This document shows, piece by piece, positions 12,410 to 13,927 of a stretch of 13,927 nt of DNA. The DNA lies in assembly GCA_024635735.1 (NCBI GenBank), contig JAGXII010000050.1, forward strand, positions 1 to 13,927. Direction: 5' to 3'. Within the stretch, counting starts at the first letter, position 1; each line of letters opens with the position of its first letter. A model generated the notes under the pieces. That model was not told the origin of the DNA, did no database searches, and worked only from the letters and a program-made list of their open reading frames with translations. The stretch is from Christiangramia sp. Lineage in GTDB: Bacteria; Bacteroidota; Bacteroidia; Flavobacteriales; Flavobacteriaceae. Position numbers and translations under genes: made by a program.

Positions 12410-13927
12410 ATGAGCAAAATTGAACATAATATGGCAATGACGGGAGATTCTCCGGCAGCGCTTTCTACTATTCAAAAGATCTCCACAGGCATAGGTCTTA
12501 CCGGTTTTTTTATTCTGATTCTGGCTCTGGTAAATGTGAATTTTCCGAATAAAACTTTATTTCTCAGTCTATCCCTGGCCTTAATCGCTGTGGGAACCAT
12601 CATTTTTGCCAACGATGCCTACCGTGGCAAACATGCGGGAATTAAGAATAATGGTGTTTGGTTCAAATCGATGACGGGCCGTGGAGTTCTTGCATGGATT
12701 ACCGGGATTACACTTACTCTTTTCTATATTGTTCTTTACTGGTATCCGCAATACCTCGGTTTAAATCCAGAAGGAGCCAATACAGGCGTAATTTCCCTGT
12801 TTGATCCTTTAAGCCGAATCCTGAATGGCGGTCCGGCGAGTCAGTGGTTTGTCTATGGTACTTTATATACCCTGGCGATACTGATTTTTGGATATAAATT
12901 CATATTAAAATACAGGCATAATCGCTATGAAATTATTAGAACCTGCTCGGTTATGTTCTTTCAACTTGGATTCGCTTTTATAATTCCTGAGATCCTCATA
13001 AGGCTTAATAAGCCTTATTACGACTTTAAAAATATATGGCCGTTGAATTATGATTTATTCGCAGGCTACCGGGTTCAGGAGTTTTTATCTTCAGGAAACC
13101 TGGGAATGTACATGCTTGTTTTCGGTCTCATTTCCATTTTTGTTATCACGCCTGTTTTAACGTATAAATACGGAAAACGCTGGTATTGTTCATGGGTGTG
13201 CGGTTGCGGCGGACTCGCCGAAACTGCCGGAGATCCTTACAGACATCTTTCCGATAAATCTCTCTTCGCCTGGAAAGTAGAACGCTGGGTGATACACAGT
13301 GTACTTGTATTTGTTACGGTCATGACCATTGCAGTGGTTTATTCGTTTCTTGGAGATAAATCAGGGGATTTCTGGTTGACTAAAGATGTTTTTCTGTGGG
13401 GTTGTGCGGTTTTATTAAGCATTCTTTTTGCCCTTATCATGATATTTAAAAGGCAGGAACTCGCGAAAGACGCTAAGATTGGCGCGATATCTTATTTTGT
13501 GATCATAATTTCTATCATCTCGATAAATTATTTAAGCGGGAATTATAAGATATTTTTCTTCGATGCTTATAAACTTAGAGAATGGTACGGTTTCCTTATT
13601 GGAGCTGCTTTCTCAGGTGTAATAGGAGTAGGTTTTTATCCAATTTTCGGGAATCGTGTGTGGTGTCGTTTTGGTTGCCCGATGGCTGCGATTCTTGGAA
13701 TGCAGCAGCGCCTGTTTTCTAAATTCCGAATCACTACCAATGGGGGACAGTGTATCTCCTGTGGAAACTGCTCGGTTTATTGTGAAATGGGAATAGATGT
13801 CAGGGCATACGAGCAGAAAGGTGAAAATATTGTTCGCTCAAGTTGCGTGGGTTGTGGAATCTGCTCTGCAGTTTGCCCCCGGGGAGTTTTAAAACTTGAG
13901 AACGGACCGCGGAATAACAGGATTAAA
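12410..13927 (+). CDS. Membrane polyferredoxin (NapH/CcoG-like 4Fe-4S protein), 3' end outside window
   Basis: The frame is open from the ATG at 12410 to the last base (506 codons), so the stop lies beyond the window. About ten hydrophobic segments are visible (approximately residues 25-43, 50-67, 93-112, 146-165, 181-197, 232-250, 294-313, 328-346, 358-375, 395-413). Cysteine motifs follow the NapH/NosR/CcoG pattern: WYCSWVCGCGG at 258-268 and WCRFGCP at 418-424, then two [4Fe-4S] ferredoxin motifs, C448-xx-C451-xx-C454-xxx-C458 and C479-xx-C482-xx-C485-xxx-C489-P. It should be an inner-membrane protein passing electrons between the quinone pool or a flavoprotein and a partner. The gene starts 3 bases after the flavoprotein stop, indicating one transcript and probably one complex. 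The final acceptor is not identifiable here. Confidence 0.92.
   Translation, partial: MSKIEHNMAMTGDSPAALSTIQKISTGIGLTGFFILILALVNVNFPNKTLFLSLSLALIAVGTIIFANDAYRGKHAGIKNNGVWFKSMTGRGVLAWITGITLTLFYIVLYWYPQYLGLNPEGANTGVISLFDPLSRILNGGPASQWFVYGTLYTLAILIFGYKFILKYRHNRYEIIRTCSVMFFQLGFAFIIPEILIRLNKPYYDFKNIWPLNYDLFAGYRVQEFLSSGNLGMYMLVFGLISIFVITPVLTYKYGKRWYCSWVCGCGGLAETAGDPYRHLSDKSLFAWKVERWVIHSVLVFVTVMTIAVVYSFLGDKSGDFWLTKDVFLWGCAVLLSILFALIMIFKRQELAKDAKIGAISYFVIIISIISINYLSGNYKIFFFDAYKLREWYGFLIGAAFSGVIGVGFYPIFGNRVWCRFGCPMAAILGMQQRLFSKFRITTNGGQCISCGNCSVYCEMGIDVRAYEQKGENIVRSSCVGCGICSAVCPRGVLKLENGPRNNRIK

Noticed and set aside
1..13927. tRNA, rRNA, CRISPR array, insertion sequence, integrase or replication origin
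   Set aside because: No cloverleaf or rRNA sequence, regular spacer-repeat array, transposase frame or origin-like box cluster was recognised on either strand by eye.

Overview
The window looks like a chromosomal segment from a marine-type member of the Bacteroidetes, most likely Flavobacteriaceae and Gramella/Christiangramia-like. This is an inference from the low GC content, the GGM-rich GroEL tail, the near absence of Shine-Dalgarno sites, Bacteroidetes-style promoter candidates (TTG/TTTG, 21-base spacer, TAnnTT), SPII lipoproteins ending in ASC or CSC, and the gene families present. No RNA gene, CRISPR array, insertion sequence or integrase was seen.

Layout. (1) 1-822: the C-terminal part of groEL, a short period-7 repeat and a strong intrinsic terminator. 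(2) 823-1209: a gene-free stretch with a GC-rich block resembling a dispersed intergenic element. (3) 1210-2685: a DASS/SLC13 sodium:anion symporter. Its stop codon overlaps that of a convergent AraC-type regulator gene (3733-2682), which is split by a one-base frameshift near 3503. (4) 4110-9974: a tight eight-gene, one-direction cluster encoding an AhpD-like CxxC protein, ArsS (radical SAM), an exported rhodanese, a TIGR04282/DUF2064 glycosyltransferase-like protein, a purine nucleoside phosphorylase, ArsM (arsenite methyltransferase), a DUF547 lipoprotein and a TIGR04283-type GT2 glycosyltransferase. (5) 11004-9964: a convergent GH113-like lipoprotein glycosidase gene. (6) 11120-13927: an FAD-dependent NAD(P)H oxidoreductase and, 3 bases further on, a membrane polyferredoxin gene cut by the window edge. 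The polyferredoxin ORF starts at 12410 and stays open to the last base.

How the genes may work together. ArsM methylates arsenite to a dimethylarsenic(III) species, and ArsS joins this to the 5'-deoxyadenosyl group of SAM; both steps are known for these families. The rest is inference. The co-transcribed phosphorylase could remove adenine to give a 5-deoxy-5-dimethylarsinoyl-ribose 1-phosphate. The DUF2064 protein, which has a nucleotidyltransferase-like fold, could activate or transfer this sugar, and the GT2 enzyme could attach it to an acceptor such as glycerol or a lipid. The rhodanese and DUF547 proteins carry export signals, so part of the process probably takes place at the envelope. 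The flavoprotein and polyferredoxin form a second module that may supply electrons. No arsR-like regulator or arsenite efflux gene lies within the window, which suggests that the cluster makes an arsenic compound and does not simply detoxify arsenic.
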